The translations under genes were made by a program, and so were the position numbers. Shown here in pieces: positions 10,474 through 20,010 of a stretch of 64,000 nucleotides of DNA. The stretch covers positions 77,567 through 141,566 of the forward strand of contig QWII01000023.1 in the NCBI GenBank assembly GCA_021405325.1, written 5' to 3'. The DNA is from Caldilinea sp. CFX5. Its GTDB lineage: Bacteria; Chloroflexota; Anaerolineae; Caldilineales; Caldilineaceae. The notes under the pieces are model-generated. The model worked only from the letters and a program-made list of their open reading frames with translations. It was not told the origin of the DNA and ran no database searches. The first letter of the stretch is position 1. Each line of letters begins with the position of its first letter.

Positions 10474-11211
10474 TTAGAACTGACAATCCACAGTCGCGCC
10501 GATATAACGCGTGACGGTTGTTTCTGTCAGCGTATAGGTGGCTGTACACGAATTGGCCGTGTCGCAGCGGGCCAACCATCCGGTGGAGGTGGCGGCGCTT
10601 TGGTTACTGAAGATGTTGACCAATTGGAAGGTTGTCGGTCCTGGACGCAAGATCTCATCGACGGGGCCGGTCAGTTGCGTTGGTACAAACTTGAAAGAGG
10701 CGGCGGATGGCGCCGGTGCTGTGGTTTGCACGGTAATCTTGAGCAGCCGTGCATCGTTGATGGTTGGCTCGGCTACACAGGATAAGGTAATATCGGGAAA
10801 GGCGATGGAGGTTGCCGTTGGCATTACGGTTGCGGTTGGTGTTGTTGTGGCTGTCGCTGTTGCTGTTGCGGTTGGTGTACTTGTTCCTGTGTTCGTGGCA
10901 GTTGGCGTCTGGATTGGTGTTGGTGTTGTACTTGGTGTTGGTGTGGCAAGAGGGGCCGTTGCTGTTGCTGTGGGCGGCAAGGTTGCCGCTGCGGTGGGCG
11001 CTGTGCTAATCAAGGTCGGCGTCAACGTGGGGACGACAGTTGGCGATGAGGCGCCACCTTGCGTGATGACTGGCAAAAAGAGCGTAAATGCGCGGTGTGA
11101 TGCACCGTCGGCTTGCCCTGGTATCGATTCGGCGGAATGGGCGGGTAAAAACGACCATTTGGTAGCGATGGCGAGGAGGCCAACAAACACAAAAATTGCT
11201 ACGCGCTTCAT
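10474..11211 (-). CDS. Exported protein with PT-repeat linker, unknown function
   Basis: A 245-residue protein with an N-terminal hydrophobic signal (VAIFVFVGLLAIATKWSFL) and then an FTLFLPVITQG segment resembling the C-terminal tails of other exported proteins here. Residues about 58-135 are a low-complexity Pro/Thr/Ala linker (repeats of PTATATAT type), typical of surface-exposed spacers. The last about 105 residues form a compact beta-rich domain with four cysteines (ITLSCVAEP, ARCDTANSCTATYTL, ATVDCQF) that could make two disulfides. I do not recognise that domain. An AAAGG ribosome site precedes ATG 11211. It lies upstream of a 20-bp hairpin and next to another exported protein gene (RCC1). 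Confidence 0.6.
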   Translation of the reverse strand: MKRVAIFVFVGLLAIATKWSFLPAHSAESIPGQADGASHRAFTLFLPVITQGGASSPTVVPTLTPTLISTAPTAAATLPPTATATAPLATPTPSTTPTPIQTPTATNTGTSTPTATATATATTTPTATVMPTATSIAFPDITLSCVAEPTINDARLLKITVQTTAPAPSAASFKFVPTQLTGPVDEILRPGPTTFQLVNIFSNQSAATSTGWLARCDTANSCTATYTLTETTVTRYIGATVDCQF

Positions 11212-11308
11212 GAAGAACCTTTCTTGATTAAGGTGATGCTTGATTTACAGACAGATCCTTTTCGTAACAGGCCACATGCCTTAGCGGCGCCGCAAACGAT
11301 GAAAATGC

Positions 11309-11367
11309 AACAGCGATTTCACAGATTTTTCTATTCGTTAATCTGGGTAATCGGTGAAATCCCTGTT
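11309..11367. repeat. Imperfect inverted repeat in intergenic gap
   Basis: AACAGCGATTTCACAGATT and the opposing AATCTGGGTAATCGGTGAAATCCCTGTT form an imperfect inverted repeat with one indel, in the gap between two minus-strand exported-protein genes. It resembles the iterated-word repeats found elsewhere in the window. Confidence 0.5.
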
Positions 11368-11475
11368 ATTTTCCCATCAGAAAATTGCCAAAAAGGATCT
11401 GCCGTGTAGACTATATCATCAAGGTTCTTTGCTAGATAGCGCGCAATATTGCCGATTGTTTCCTGATCAACGTTT

Positions 11476-14187
11476 TTATCGACTGCTCACCGGCAGATAG
11501 AAATCCATGATCGGGCGACCAACGCCGGCAGGAAGGGCGAAGGTGACGCCACTCCCTTCCGCCGGACGGGGCGTGGCGTTTTCGCGCAGGAGGAAAAAGG
11601 CCGTCGCGCTGGGTGGGTTGCCCACTTGTACTGTATAAGCGCCAGCGTTGGCGCCCTGCGTCGTCAGATAGACAATAAATTCGCCGGCGGGATTGATGGA
11701 CAAGGTATCCGTAACCGTGACGCCGTTGACCAGCAAGGGCAACGTGCCGCTATAGGGCAAACCGCTGCCAACAAGCGTGAGGGTGCTATTGACCTGCGCC
11801 GTCACATAATTGATGGTGAGCCGGGGCGGACGGGTTTCTTCTAGCGGGGCCAGGGTGGTGCTTTGGGTCAAGGCGCCGGCGCCCAGTTGCCCATCGCTAT
11901 CGCGCCCCCAGCAGAGGGGCCGGTTGCCGGTCACCAGCACACAAGTGTGATAACCACCGACCTGGAGACTGAGAACATTGGCCGCCAAGCCGCTGACTGG
12001 CGTCGGCGCTGTACGTAGCGTCGCCGTACCATCGCCCATTTGAGTATATTCGTTATTGCCCCAACAAACGACACTGCCGCCGCTCAACAGCGCACAAGTG
12101 TGGACAATCCCTGCTTCCACCGCCGTGGCGGCGCCGGGTAAGCCATTGACCGCCACCGGTAGCAGTTGCCCAACGCGCGCCCCGTCCCCTAACTGCCCGC
12201 TATTATTGGCGCCCCAACAGCGGAGCGACCCATCGGTCAGGGCCGCGCAGGTGTGGGCGCCGCCGGCATCAATTTTGGTAACGCCAGCCAGGCCACTAAC
12301 ATCCACCGGCGTACTCCGGTTGACGGTTGTCCCGTCGCCAAGCTGACCGGCGGCGTTCGCTCCCCAACATTTGACGCCGCCACTTTGCAGCAGCGCACAG
12401 GTATGTTCAGTGCCGGCGGTGATCGCTACAACACCGCTGCTCAACCCGGCGGCATTTACCGGAACGCTGGCGGCCGTCGTCGTCCCGTCACCGAGTTGCC
12501 CGGCGGTGTTGAGGCCCCAACACTTGACGCCCCCCGGCTGCACCAGTGCACAGGTATAGTCGTCACCGGCGGCCAGCGCCACGGCTGCTCCACCCAGTCC
12601 AATGACATCAGCAGGTGTCAATTGTTCTCTGGTCGTCCCGTTGCCAAGCTGACCGGCGACATTCGCCCCCCAACATTTAACCCCGCCGCTCTGTAACAGC
12701 GCACAGGTATGTTCGGCGCCAAGCGCCACCGCTGTGACGCCGGTCAAGCCGGTCACATTGAGCGGTCGCGGACGGGGGAGTTGGGTGCCGTCGCCCAATT
12801 GCCCATCGCTATTGCGTCCCCAACATTGCAGCGTGCGCAACGGCGTAATCAGACAGGTATGATAACGCCCGCCGACAATAGTCGGAATGCCGGCCACTGG
12901 GGCTGAGCCATCACTCAAGATAGCTGGTTGGAGGAATTGGGGAACGCTGGCAAGGCCGGGCGCATCGCGGCCAAGTTGTCGCGACCGATTGCTGCCCCAA
13001 CAATAGGCCAGGTTATTCTTAAAGAGCGCGCAGGCATGATCCAGACCGGCGGTTAAGGCAACGGCGTCGCCGGGTACGCCGACAACGCGTAGGGGCGCCC
13101 GGCTACTGTCCACCGTGCCGGTTCCCAACTGTCCGCGATTGTTGGTGCCCCAGCAGTAGAGATCGCCGTCAATTGCCAGCGCACAGGTGTGGAAGCGACC
13201 GGCGGCGACGGTGGCGATCACATCGCGCAGGTTATTTACCAACACGGGGCTGCTTTTGTCTTCACGCGTGCTGTCGCCGAGTTGGCCGCGCGCATTGTCG
13301 CCCCAACACTGGAGACGGCCATCGTTGAGGATAGCACAGGTATGATCGAGACCCGCCGCAATGCCTTTGGCCGGTCCCGCCAGGCCAATGACTGCTGTGG
13401 GGACATTGCGACTGACGGTCGTCTGGTTGCCCAATTGACCATTGGCATTGTCTCCCCAACATTGGATGGCGCCGCTTTGCAGCAAGGCGCACGTATGATT
13501 CGCCCCGGCAGCCAACGCGGTGACAGGGCCGGCCAGCCCGGTGACAGCTACGGCTGTTGTTTGGTTGGCATTAGCGCCATTGCCCAACTGACCGTTGCCG
13601 TTGCGCCCCCAACATTGCACGCCGCCCGATTGGAGGATTGCGCAGCTATGGCCGCCGCCGGCCGTGATGGCCTTCACGACTTCAGCCAAACCGGTCACGG
13701 CAACGGGCATGCGCCGTTCGGTGACGCCACCGTCGCCCAGTTGACCGGCGCTGTTGTTCCCCCAGCAGACCACGCCACCGCTGTTTTGCAACGCGCAGCT
13801 ATGGCTCCCATTGGCGGCCAGCATTAGGACGCCACTCGGCAACCCGAACACGGCGACAGGAGGACGATAGGCAAAAGGTGAACCATCGCCGGCCTGACCA
13901 TCGCCATTGGCGCCCCAACAGAGAACAGCACCGCCGGTGGTTAAGCCGCAACTATGTTCATCGCCGGCGACGAGGGCCGCGAAAGGCGTGGCCGCCGCAT
14001 TGACCAAACCGGCCGCTGTTGCCAAGTCCGTTGGTAAAGTTGTCTCGCCGGTTAGCGCTTGGGCTAGCACAGCGGTTTGTAGCACAAAAAGCGCACTGAC
14101 CGTCAGCCCAATGCTACTTAAGATGAGACCAACGTTGCGCAAAAAATGCCAGTGGGGTAGATGTCGAAGAGTGTATTGTAATCGCAT
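11476..14187 (-). CDS. Exported RCC1-repeat protein, 14 repeats
   Basis: A 903-residue protein with a signal or anchor segment (about residues 18-42, ending VLAQA). It then has 14 RCC1/ATS1-type repeats, each with a conserved pattern of HTCALL, G-x-x-x-CWG-x-N and GQLGDGT. Seven repeats precede a longer linker (about residues 400-430) and seven follow it, so two seven-bladed beta-propellers are likely. After the propellers is an Ig-like domain (LTLVGSGLPYSGTLPLLVNG). The C terminus is DFYLPVSSR, a variant of the exported-protein tail. Bacterial RCC1 proteins of this kind are surface or secreted proteins with unknown ligands; a GTPase-exchange role is not implied. Repeats 9-11 are highly similar, suggesting recent duplication. 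Confidence 0.85.
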   Translation of the reverse strand: MRLQYTLRHLPHWHFLRNVGLILSSIGLTVSALFVLQTAVLAQALTGETTLPTDLATAAGLVNAAATPFAALVAGDEHSCGLTTGGAVLCWGANGDGQAGDGSPFAYRPPVAVFGLPSGVLMLAANGSHSCALQNSGGVVCWGNNSAGQLGDGGVTERRMPVAVTGLAEVVKAITAGGGHSCAILQSGGVQCWGRNGNGQLGNGANANQTTAVAVTGLAGPVTALAAGANHTCALLQSGAIQCWGDNANGQLGNQTTVSRNVPTAVIGLAGPAKGIAAGLDHTCAILNDGRLQCWGDNARGQLGDSTREDKSSPVLVNNLRDVIATVAAGRFHTCALAIDGDLYCWGTNNRGQLGTGTVDSSRAPLRVVGVPGDAVALTAGLDHACALFKNNLAYCWGSNRSRQLGRDAPGLASVPQFLQPAILSDGSAPVAGIPTIVGGRYHTCLITPLRTLQCWGRNSDGQLGDGTQLPRPRPLNVTGLTGVTAVALGAEHTCALLQSGGVKCWGANVAGQLGNGTTREQLTPADVIGLGGAAVALAAGDDYTCALVQPGGVKCWGLNTAGQLGDGTTTAASVPVNAAGLSSGVVAITAGTEHTCALLQSGGVKCWGANAAGQLGDGTTVNRSTPVDVSGLAGVTKIDAGGAHTCAALTDGSLRCWGANNSGQLGDGARVGQLLPVAVNGLPGAATAVEAGIVHTCALLSGGSVVCWGNNEYTQMGDGTATLRTAPTPVSGLAANVLSLQVGGYHTCVLVTGNRPLCWGRDSDGQLGAGALTQSTTLAPLEETRPPRLTINYVTAQVNSTLTLVGSGLPYSGTLPLLVNGVTVTDTLSINPAGEFIVYLTTQGANAGAYTVQVGNPPSATAFFLLRENATPRPAEGSGVTFALPAGVGRPIMDFYLPVSSR

Positions 14188-14617
14188 AGTTATAGAACCT
14201 GTTGTGATGAAAGAACAGCAACGACGGGGATGGGATGCCCTCTAGGAAAAAGCGGAAAGAGTGCTGCGTAATCACATAGCAACTGCCGCTTCCAGGAAGG
14301 GGCGTCCTTATTCAGGATGAAACGCTTTACAAAAGCTTCCTACGTCAATCGTATCATAATTTCTAGAACTTGAGGATTGCACGATCTTGACAACGCTACG
14401 ATAATCTACGATAGATAACCGACAAAGATGTAAGAATACTGCAATCCCTGGCTGACCAATGGTACATACACTGTCTACCAGGTTTGACACAGCGCCGTCG
14501 GACTCGTACAATGAGGGTTCGTTTGGAAGAGATGCGCAATCCGTTCTATCCGTTCAATTCGTTTCCTGAATTCGTTGACAGCCCTGCCCGGCCTACACCG
14601 GACAACAGGAGAAAAAC
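14188..14617. other. Intergenic region, no recognised element
   Basis: This 430-base gap separates the divergent RCC1 gene and miaB. A TTGACA hexamer at 14387-14392 and another at 14575-14580 have no good -10 partner at standard spacing. No conserved RNA or repeat was recognised. The minus-strand open frame at 14308-14511 has no ribosome site and is not called. Confidence 0.4.
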
Positions 14618-16195
14618 ATGAGAAATCACCTACAACATGGCGCCGAAACCGACGCGCCGGAAACCATTGTCACCCATGAAGTGACCACCGACCAAAGCTC
14701 AACCGCCGCCCGCAAATATCATATCTGGACCATCGGTTGCCAGATGAACATTGCCGACAGCAACCATGTCGCCGCCGAACTGGAAAAGATCGGCTACGGC
14801 CCGACTGATAGGCTGGACGATGCTGATGTCGTCGTCCTCAACACCTGTGTTGTGCGCCAAAGCGCCGAAGAGAAGGCAATGGGCAAACTGGGCAGTCTAA
14901 AACCCTGGAAACGCCAAAAGGCCGAACGCACCATTGCCCTTATGGGCTGCATGGTGGGGGTGAAACCCAGCCCGCAGTTGCTCGAATCCTATCCCTACGT
15001 CGATGTCTTTATGCCCCCCAGCGAGGCGACGCCGCTGGTCAACCACCTGCGCCAGAGCGAGATCGAGGCGGAGATGGCCGCTATTGAGCGCGAACAACTG
15101 GTGCGCCGCTATCAAATGCAGGACGAAGCGCAGCCCATCGGCACGGTGCAATCGATTAAGCACCTGGCCTTGAGCGGCGCGGCGCCGGTCGCGGCCCATG
15201 TGCCGATTGTCTACGGTTGTAGCCATGCCTGCACCTTTTGTATTATTCCCTTCCGCCGTGGCGTCGAACGGAGCCGGCCCGTGGAGGAAATTGTCAATGA
15301 AATCCGTGGGTTGGTGGCGCAAGGGGTGCGCGAAGTGACGCTGCTGGGTCAAATCGTTGACCGCTATGGCTATGACTGGCGTGAAGGCGGTCTGGGCAAT
15401 AGCAATACGGTCAGCGCTTTTAACGGCCTGGCCGACGGCAACATCCCTGACCTGGCGGATCTTTTGCACGAAGTTCACAAGATTGAGGGGCTGTGGCGCA
15501 TCCGCTTCCTAACCAGCCACCCCAACTATATGACTGACCGTCTGCTCCAGGCCGTGCGCGACTTGCCTAAAGTTTGCCAACATATCGAAGTGCCCATCCA
15601 GGCCGGTGACGACGCGGTGCTGGCGCGCATGAAGCGGGGCTATACCAACGCCGACTACCGCGCCCTGGTTGAACGCATTCGCACGATCCTGCCGGAGGCC
15701 GCCATTCATACCGACATCATTGTCGGCTTCTGTGGTGAAACGGCGGCGCAATTTGAAGAGACGGTAACGATTTTGCGCGACTTAAAGCTGGATAAAGTCC
15801 ATCTGGCCCGCTACAGCCCGCGCCCCGGCACCGTCAGTGAACGGCGCATGATCGATGACGTGCCGGAAGAGGAGAAGGTGCGTCGCCACAAAGTGATCGA
15901 AGCGTTACAGGAAGCCGTCAGCACGGCGATCAACAGCCGCTTCCTGGGCGAGATCGTAGAAGTGTTGGTTGAAGATCAGCACAAGGGCAAATGGCGTGGC
16001 CGCACCCGTCAAAACAAGCTGGTCTTTATCGAAAGCGAGTTACCGCTGCGTGGCCGCCTGGTCGAGGCGCAAGTGACCTGGACCGGGCCGTGGAGTATGC
16101 AAGGGCGCTTTGTGCGCGATGTCTCGCCGCTGGCCGACAAAGTCGAAGCGCCGAAGACAACCTTCCCGCTCAACCTTGCCCTCGCCGCCGATTAA
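14618..16195 (+). CDS. miaB: tRNA-2-methylthio-N6-dimethylallyladenosine synthase MiaB
   Basis: A 525-residue radical-SAM methylthiotransferase. The N-terminal cluster domain has cysteines in IGCQMNIADSN, LNTCVVRQS and LMGCMVG, ligating the auxiliary 4Fe-4S cluster. The radical SAM core has CSHACTFC in YGCSHACTFCIIPFRRG. A C-terminal TRAM-like beta domain (EIVEVLVEDQHKGKWRGRTRQNKLVFIE) binds tRNA. It adds a methylthio group to i6A37 of tRNAs reading UNN codons. A GGAG ribosome site precedes ATG 14618. The N-terminal 30 residues before YHIWTIGC are an extension rich in polar residues. The subfamily (MiaB versus MtaB/RimO) is chosen from the GCQMN and CSHACTFC sequences and TRAM content. Confidence 0.88.
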   Translation: MRNHLQHGAETDAPETIVTHEVTTDQSSTAARKYHIWTIGCQMNIADSNHVAAELEKIGYGPTDRLDDADVVVLNTCVVRQSAEEKAMGKLGSLKPWKRQKAERTIALMGCMVGVKPSPQLLESYPYVDVFMPPSEATPLVNHLRQSEIEAEMAAIEREQLVRRYQMQDEAQPIGTVQSIKHLALSGAAPVAAHVPIVYGCSHACTFCIIPFRRGVERSRPVEEIVNEIRGLVAQGVREVTLLGQIVDRYGYDWREGGLGNSNTVSAFNGLADGNIPDLADLLHEVHKIEGLWRIRFLTSHPNYMTDRLLQAVRDLPKVCQHIEVPIQAGDDAVLARMKRGYTNADYRALVERIRTILPEAAIHTDIIVGFCGETAAQFEETVTILRDLKLDKVHLARYSPRPGTVSERRMIDDVPEEEKVRRHKVIEALQEAVSTAINSRFLGEIVEVLVEDQHKGKWRGRTRQNKLVFIESELPLRGRLVEAQVTWTGPWSMQGRFVRDVSPLADKVEAPKTTFPLNLALAAD

Positions 16196-16862
16196 CGAAA
16201 GGCGCAAGCGCCTGCAGGCTCAAACCGATTTCACCATGTATATCCACACCTCGATAACGAGGCGTTCGCGCCCGATGGGCGCCTGCCACGTGCGAACTTC
16301 CCGTTAGACATGTTCAAGAAAATAAATATCCCGTAGGGGCGACCGCAAGGGTACGCCCCTACGGGATATTTATTTTCTTGAAAACGCCTTACCAGTTTAT
16401 TTATATAATCTTTATAAGTCTTTACTACTGACTAGACCCTCCTTTATACAACCATCAGCAATTAAGCTTACGCTACGACAAAATGCTGGCCTCCTTACGG
16501 CCTTTTGTGGCCATAAATGGGATATGACGTAAGGTCAAAAACGTTATTTTCTGCGGCAACCAACCAACACCTTATCCATGCGATGACGTAGGAGAAAGTG
16601 GTTATCTCACTCTTCACAATTTAGCTGGTAAATGCTCTGGCATTTGCTTGATGCAAGTTCTATGCAAACAATGATAGACTTTTATGTTGCTTTGTAATGT
16701 AATTGTCAAAATGTTGTGGGTAAAACTATGTTAACTTTAAGCAGTATGTTCGTTTTCTTGAATTGGCGTGATTGTTGACGAACATTGCTACATCTGTTGT
16801 AACTGCTTCGCACGATAAGTTAGCGTTTGGGGGCCCTAACGTTGTAAGAGGAGAAGCATTGG
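16196..16862. other. Intergenic region holding a 29-bp palindrome
   Basis: Apart from the long hairpin at 16313-16382, this about 670-base gap is AT-rich and without a convincing gene. I searched by eye for a c-di-GMP riboswitch because an HD-GYP gene follows, but found no GEMM-like core. A short G/C-rich palindromic segment lies near 16490-16510 (GGCCTCCTTACGGCC). Confidence 0.45.
16313..16382. repeat. 29-bp perfect inverted repeat, GTAGGGGCG-type element
   Basis: Arms 16313-16341 and 16354-16382 are perfect reverse complements around a 12-base loop (ACCGCAAGGGTA). The inner part, CGTAGGGGCG and CGCCCCTACG, belongs to a palindromic sequence type widespread in intergenic DNA of Chloroflexota and cyanobacteria; a related partial copy is at about 41938-41968. 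The outer arms (TTCAAGAAAATAAATATCC) are AT-rich. It could serve as terminator of miaB or be a REP/MITE-like element. Confidence 0.8.
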
Positions 16863-18347
16863 ATGTCCGTTGCGACGATGATTGATGGTGTGTTAAAACG
16901 TGAGTGCAAGACCATCCCCTGGCTGCCCGTTTATATCGCAGGAGTTTCAGTGGTCGGGCTGTGTACGATTATGCTTGCCCTGACTTTCTATGCCGGTGAC
17001 TGGCGCGTGCTTCTACTCTTTGCCGGTTTGGCGGCGGTCGCCGAAGTCGCCAATGTGCAATTGTTTGCCAAAAGTCGCAGCGCCGTTTCGATGGGCTTTG
17101 TGGTGGCAATGGCGGCCATTGTCGTTCTGGGGCCGTGGGCGGGCATTTTGCCCCACCTGGCCAGTGGTGCGGCTACGATTATTCCCAAAGTGTTACTGCG
17201 GAAACAGCGGAAGCGTTCGCTAAAGTTGGTGTTGACAAAAGCCACCTTTAACATGAACATGGATGCCTTGTCGGCGGCAAGTGGCGGCTTGGCCTATTGG
17301 CTGGCCGGTGGTATACCGGGCGCCTTCGCCTGGCCTGTCATTTGGCCGCTGACAGCCGCCGTCCTGGCCGACACTGTGGTGAATATGAGCCTGTTGATCA
17401 CGGTCATCAGTCTGGATACAAAACGCCACCCGCGCCAGATCTGGATGGAAGATTGGCAGTGGGTCATGCCGATTACCCTGGTCGGCGGCATTTTGGGCGG
17501 CGGTGCATTGGCCATGGCTTATACGGTGGCCGGCACGATGGGGTTGATGCTTTTTGCCTTTCCGGTCATTGCCACCGGTTACGCCTTTCACCTTTATCAT
17601 GCCAATTTGCGTACCTATGCCGATCAGCTCGAAGTCGCCAATCGCCAGCTTGATGAAGCGAACTTGCATCTTCTCCATACGCTTGGGGCGGTCATCGACG
17701 CCTATGATATTTACACCTTTGGGCATTCAGCACAGGTGGCGCGCTATGCCGGCGCTATTGCCGAAGTCATGAAGCTGCCTGTCACTGAACAGACAATAAT
17801 TGTACGCGGGGCCCTCATCCATGACATTGGGAAGATCGGCGTAATCGATGCGATTGTCGGCAAGCAAGGACGGCTGACCGACGAAGAATATGCCATGATG
17901 AAACTCCATACCGTCATCGGCGCCGATATTGTAAACAACATGCCACTGTTGCAACATTTAGTGCCGCTGGTGCGTAGCCATCATGAACGGTGGGATGGCC
18001 GTGGTTATCCTGACGGTTTGTGTGGTGAGGAAGCGCCGCTGGCTGCGCGCATTTTGGCGGTTGCTGACAGCGTGGATGCCATGCTCTCCGATCGCCCTTA
18101 TCAAGCCACACGTTCGCTGGAAGATGTGGTGGCCGAAGTGATCCGCTGTTCCGGCAAGCAGTATGATCCCACGGTGGTGACAGCCTTCTTAACGGTTGTG
18201 CAAACCCATGGCCGTGACTTTTTTGTGAATTCGGCGGCCAAAGTCGCTCAGGAGTTACAAGACAGCGAAAAGCTGAACGTCGCCCAGCGCATGGGATATG
18301 CGCAAAAGAGTATGGCGCACCTAGTCAAATCGCCAATCGGCGCCTAG
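16863..18347 (+). CDS. Membrane-bound HD-GYP domain protein
   Basis: A 494-residue protein. Residues about 20-240 hold roughly seven or eight hydrophobic segments of a membrane sensor. A short coiled linker (YADQLEVANRQLDEANLHLL) leads to an HD-GYP domain. That domain has HSAQVARYAGAIAE, HDIGKIG (the HD pair), HHERWDGRGYPDG (the GYP motif) and ADSVDAMLSDRPYQ. The family hydrolyses cyclic di-GMP to GMP or related dinucleotides at the membrane in response to a sensed signal. All metal-binding positions of the core look intact. A GAGGAGAA ribosome site precedes ATG 16863. No GGDEF or response-regulator gene is next to it. The sensed signal is unknown. Confidence 0.85.
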   Translation: MSVATMIDGVLKRECKTIPWLPVYIAGVSVVGLCTIMLALTFYAGDWRVLLLFAGLAAVAEVANVQLFAKSRSAVSMGFVVAMAAIVVLGPWAGILPHLASGAATIIPKVLLRKQRKRSLKLVLTKATFNMNMDALSAASGGLAYWLAGGIPGAFAWPVIWPLTAAVLADTVVNMSLLITVISLDTKRHPRQIWMEDWQWVMPITLVGGILGGGALAMAYTVAGTMGLMLFAFPVIATGYAFHLYHANLRTYADQLEVANRQLDEANLHLLHTLGAVIDAYDIYTFGHSAQVARYAGAIAEVMKLPVTEQTIIVRGALIHDIGKIGVIDAIVGKQGRLTDEEYAMMKLHTVIGADIVNNMPLLQHLVPLVRSHHERWDGRGYPDGLCGEEAPLAARILAVADSVDAMLSDRPYQATRSLEDVVAEVIRCSGKQYDPTVVTAFLTVVQTHGRDFFVNSAAKVAQELQDSEKLNVAQRMGYAQKSMAHLVKSPIGA

Positions 18348-18381
18348 TCATGTCGCCCCTGTCCTGACTTCCCCCCATCGT

Positions 18382-19551
18382 CTACTGTTTGGCTGTTGCC
18401 GGCCAGGTTTGCTCAACATAGTTTGTGGCAAAAGCGAGAACTTCATCGGTCGTTGTTGCCGGATCGTCAACGACGGTAAATTGCGGTGTGATCCCCTGAT
18501 CCTGAATCCATAGCCCGGAAGGTGAAAGCCATTTGGCAATCGTCACCCGCAACAGATGTTCTTCATCGAGCGCAATGGTCGTTTGAATGGTGCCTTTGCC
18601 TTCGGTTTGGGCGCCAATGATCACGGCGCGCTGATGTTCCAGCAAGGTGAGGGCCGCCATTTCACTCGATGAGTAGGTGCGACCATCGACCAGAACGACC
18701 AGCGGTAGATCGGCGAAAGGGGCGCTGCCGTCGGCGGCGAATGACTCCTGCTCTCCATCTTTAAACACAGCGTGGTAGAAGACGCCATCGGCGATGAAGT
18801 AGTTGAGAATCGCCCCCGTTGCTTGCATCGAGCCGCCCCGGCTGTCACGTAAATCCCAAATCAGCGCACGGATCTGTTGATCGACTAAGGTTTGCAGATG
18901 CTTCTTCATTTCGACTTCAGCGCCGTGCGGGAAAAACGGCTGTTTGATATAGCCGATATCGTTATGAAGCCGTTGCGTGGTAAACGCAGGAAACTCTGCC
19001 CGCACAACCTGATAGGTCATTAGCTGATCGCCACGTTGCACCAGCACGGTGGCCGTCGATCCGACCGCGCCGTGAAAGAGAAGGCTGACTTCGTCACCGC
19101 TTGTGTTTTCATCAAACCGGACCCCATCGATGCCCAAAACAATGTCTCCGGGGCGAATGCCGGCTTGGGCCGCCGGTCGATCCGCCGGCGCGTCCAGAAT
19201 CACAATTTTGTGATCGATGACATCAAAGACAACGCCGGAGACGCCCGTGGCGCCGGCAAGATCCTCGGCATAATAGCGACTGGCCGGCGGCGTAAAGAGG
19301 ACCGCTTTGGCATCGCCGGTCTGCCTAACCATGCCGCGAATGGCGGCATAGGTTAAGTGCTCGGCGGTTACAGCGGTGGACGCCAGTTGTTGGTTGAGAA
19401 TAATGGTGCGCGCACTTTCAATTAAAGTTGTTGGCGTTTGGGCTGTTGTTGCGGTGGCCTGACGGTAGAAGCTGTGAAGCGCCCAACCAATCACGAACCA
19501 GGTAAGGCTGATCAGGAACAGAAATAAGAGATTGGTAAAACGATTTTGCAT
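18382..19551 (-). CDS. S41 family C-terminal processing peptidase-like protease
   Basis: A 389-residue protein with one N-terminal membrane segment (about residues 7-25), placing the rest outside. A PDZ domain (VIDHKIVILDAPADRPAAQA then IRPGDIVLGIDGVRF) precedes the S41 tail-specific protease core. GRTYSSSEMAAL contains the likely nucleophile Ser, and TEGKGTIQTT contains the general-base Lys, as in CtpA (Ser-Lys dyad). DLRDSRGGSMQATGAILNYF matches the conserved DLRxNxGG element. Such proteases trim or degrade envelope proteins. The start at 19551 has a weak ribosome site. It lies downstream of a small membrane protein gene but is separated from it by a strong terminator. Confidence 0.85.
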   Translation of the reverse strand: MQNRFTNLLFLFLISLTWFVIGWALHSFYRQATATTAQTPTTLIESARTIILNQQLASTAVTAEHLTYAAIRGMVRQTGDAKAVLFTPPASRYYAEDLAGATGVSGVVFDVIDHKIVILDAPADRPAAQAGIRPGDIVLGIDGVRFDENTSGDEVSLLFHGAVGSTATVLVQRGDQLMTYQVVRAEFPAFTTQRLHNDIGYIKQPFFPHGAEVEMKKHLQTLVDQQIRALIWDLRDSRGGSMQATGAILNYFIADGVFYHAVFKDGEQESFAADGSAPFADLPLVVLVDGRTYSSSEMAALTLLEHQRAVIIGAQTEGKGTIQTTIALDEEHLLRVTIAKWLSPSGLWIQDQGITPQFTVVDDPATTTDEVLAFATNYVEQTWPATAKQ

Positions 19552-19599
19552 GAGTGATTTCGCATAAACGAATTTTCATGGCGAAGCTGATCCCAGCGA

Positions 19600-19638
19600 A
19601 AAAGAGCAGCGATTGGGACGCCCAATCGCTGCTCTTTT
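19600..19638 (-). terminator. Rho-independent terminator, 18-bp stem
   Basis: AAAAGAGCAGCGATTGGG (19600-19617) and its perfect reverse complement (19621-19638) flank a three-base loop. On the minus strand the stem is followed by a U-rich tract, so it should end the transcript of the small membrane protein gene before the S41 protease gene. Confidence 0.85.
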
Positions 19639-19750
19639 CCAATCTTTGGCGCTTGTGAGAGGAAGCTTATCGATAACTCAACGGAAAGTCGCACCGTTCA
19701 GCACTTGCGCAGCGCCGATCATTTGTGCGACTTTGTCGTCGGTTTCTCTA

Positions 19751-19909
19751 TCAGTCCCACCGGCCAGGACCGGCGGTCCAGCTATCCACAAGGGTGCGCG
19801 CCGTGTTCCACGACACAGCAACATTCGATGCACTATGATTCACGAAGAAGGGGGCAAAGGCCAAGACTACAAACAAGATCACGGCACTAATGAGGGCATA
19901 CACTTTCAT
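19751..19909 (-). CDS. Small single-pass membrane or exported protein (possibly frameshifted)
   Basis: A 52-codon gene starting at ATG 19909, chosen because AAAGGAG sits at ideal spacing before it and a near-consensus promoter lies about 100 bases upstream. The product has a hydrophobic helix (YALISAVILFVVLAFAPFF) and a short polar tail ending GPGRWD. Right after the stop, the +1 frame on the same strand continues with protein-like sequence (DRETDDKVAQMIGAAQVLNG) to a stop near 19677, ahead of the terminator. This suggests that the original gene was about 76 codons and carries a frameshift, or that the reading frames are coupled. No family was recognised. Confidence 0.6.
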   Translation of the reverse strand: MKVYALISAVILFVVLAFAPFFVNHSASNVAVSWNTARTLVDSWTAGPGRWD

Positions 19910-20010
19910 CGTTTGTCTCCTTTTGGGTAGAACTTGAGTAGAGAACAGATGTGAGGTCAAAATTGTACGCATTGGTGCATGTCATACAATTTGAACGATT
20001 CCTCGGCCTT

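Noticed and set aside
11224..11409. A 61-codon plus-strand frame in the gap before the RCC1 gene.
   Set aside because: It overlaps the inverted repeat at 11309-11367 and has no coding character.
16441..16862. Possible cyclic-di-GMP riboswitch before the HD-GYP gene.
   Set aside because: No GEMM-like conserved core or tetraloop-receptor pattern could be found.
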